Shown here piece after piece: positions 6,250 to 6,641 of a stretch of 6,641 nt of DNA. The translations under genes and the position numbers were made by a program. A model generated the notes under the pieces. It worked only from the letters and a program-made list of their open reading frames with translations, did not search any database and was not told the origin of the DNA. The DNA is taken from assembly GCA_903901395.1 (NCBI GenBank), contig CAIUQW010000199.1:1-6641 (forward strand), given 5' to 3'. This DNA comes from an uncultured Chlorobiales bacterium (GTDB taxonomy: Bacteria > Bacteroidota > Chlorobiia > Chlorobiales > Chlorobiaceae). Positions within the stretch are counted from its first letter, which is position 1. Every line of letters begins with the position of its first letter.

Positions 6250-6321
6250 CGTCATTGCGAGCGTAGCGAAGCAATCCAGACGTTCATAGTGTGAAAAATG
6301 GATTGCCGCGTCGCTTTGCTC
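6250..6321. repeat. CGTCATTGCGAGC-type inverted repeat, right outer arm lost
   Basis: The left arm starts CGTCATTGCGAGCGTAGCGA and runs to the CAATCCA ending at 6278. The right arm begins TGGATTGC (6299-6306), exactly complementary to 6271-6278, and continues TCGCTTTGCTC (6311-6321), complementary to 6259-6269 with two differences. From memory, this is a widespread bacterial repeat whose intact right arm ends in CTCGCAATGACG. Here that outer part is replaced by unrelated sequence, including a small TCCATG/CATGGA dyad (6325-6338). Confidence 0.75.
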
Positions 6322-6368
6322 CTTTCCATGAACATGGATGATTTTTCTGACAAATCACTTTACCTGTG
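6322..6368. other. Spacer between two repeat elements
   Basis: It contains the 6-bp dyad TCCATG AA CATGGA (6325-6338) and AT-rich sequence, with no gene. Confidence 0.4.
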
Positions 6369-6604
6369 GCAGCAAACAGCAAAAGATTGGACTGAAGTCC
6401 AGTTGCTTTTCTGATTGACTCACCCCGGCTTGAAAGCCGGGGCAATTTGAATGTAAGAGAGATGAATGTCCGTCGGGATAAATCCCTCCTGAATCTGACT
6501 GAGTCCATCGCTCTCTTCAACCATTGCCCCGGACTTCAGTCCGGGGTTGATGAAGCATTAATAAATCGGGGCTTTAGCCCAATTTCTTTTTCAGAGTTGG
6601 CTGC
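6369..6604. repeat. 236-bp nested palindromic element (four dyads in mirror order)
   Basis: Four short perfect dyads lie in mirror order: TGGACT/AGTCCA (6388-6401), CCCCGGCTT/AAGCCGGGG (6423-6442), CCCCGGACT/AGTCCGGGG (6527-6546) and GGGCT/AGCCC (6569-6580). Their centres are 6394.5, 6432.5, 6536.5 and 6574.5: 38 bases apart within each pair and exactly symmetrical about 6484.5. Flanks are also inverse copies, for example GCAGC (6369-6373) with GCTGC (6600-6604), and CCGGGGCAAT (6438-6447) with ATTGCCCCGG (6523-6532). The middle carries GGGAT AA ATCCC (6475-6486). No credible ORF lies within it. The element shares its end with 5071-5104. Confidence 0.85.
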
Positions 6605-6641
6605 GCTCTTCCTCGAACAAATATACACACTGTTCATTGTC
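6605..6641. other. Right edge of the window, nothing recognised
   Basis: These 37 bases follow the palindromic element. No gene start, RNA or repeat can be supported here. Confidence 0.3.

Noticed and set aside
6284..6520. 78-codon minus-strand ORF in the repeat region
   Set aside because: It is made of repeat sequence (6299-6321 and the palindromic dyads) and its protein is basic low-information sequence.
6369..6604. CRISPR array
   Set aside because: The repeated units are inverted, self-complementary and of unequal sequence, not direct repeats with unique spacers.

Overview
The window most likely comes from a green sulfur bacterium (Chlorobium/Chlorobaculum type). This is an inference from three things: the HtpG sequence, the GC-rich housekeeping genes with weak or absent Shine-Dalgarno sites, and intergenic palindromic repeats of the kind I associate with Chlorobium genomes (GGGCTAAAGCCC and CCCCGGACT-type dyads). 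The species cannot be fixed from the sequence alone.

Layout. Positions 1-595 hold the 3' part of a NeuB-family sialic/nonulosonic acid synthase that lacks the usual C-terminal SAF domain. It closes with a clear intrinsic terminator (631-665). From about 666 to 3013 lies a lower-GC stretch with long non-coding gaps. It holds two tandem genes for secreted proteins that I do not recognise: a 151-residue Ser/Gly/Ala/Thr-rich protein (1115-1570) and a 289-residue protein (1756-2625), separated by a perfect 13-bp hairpin. Downstream of them is a 158-bp block bounded by a perfect 16-bp inverted repeat (2802-2959), followed at once by a perfect 15-bp terminator-like hairpin (2974-3012). This block could be a small structured RNA or a small non-autonomous mobile element. 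A degraded copy of its end sequence sits at 940-957, ahead of the secreted-protein genes.

Positions 3179-5068 encode the chaperone HtpG (Hsp90). Its stop codon abuts a symmetrical palindromic element (5071-5192) whose central hairpin can act as terminator. After a second long hairpin (5237-5285) comes a GTG-initiated gene (5313-6188) for a ferritin-like domain fused to a VIT1/CCC1 iron transporter. The last 450 bases carry no credible gene. They are made of repeats: a half-preserved CGTCATTGCGAGC-type inverted repeat (6250-6321) and a large nested palindrome (6369-6604) of the same family as the one behind htpG.

The genes do not form one operon. Terminators or hairpins separate neuB, the secreted pair, htpG and the iron transporter. 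The most notable parts are the uncharacterised secreted pair with its adjoining structured block, and the internally symmetrical palindromic repeat family.
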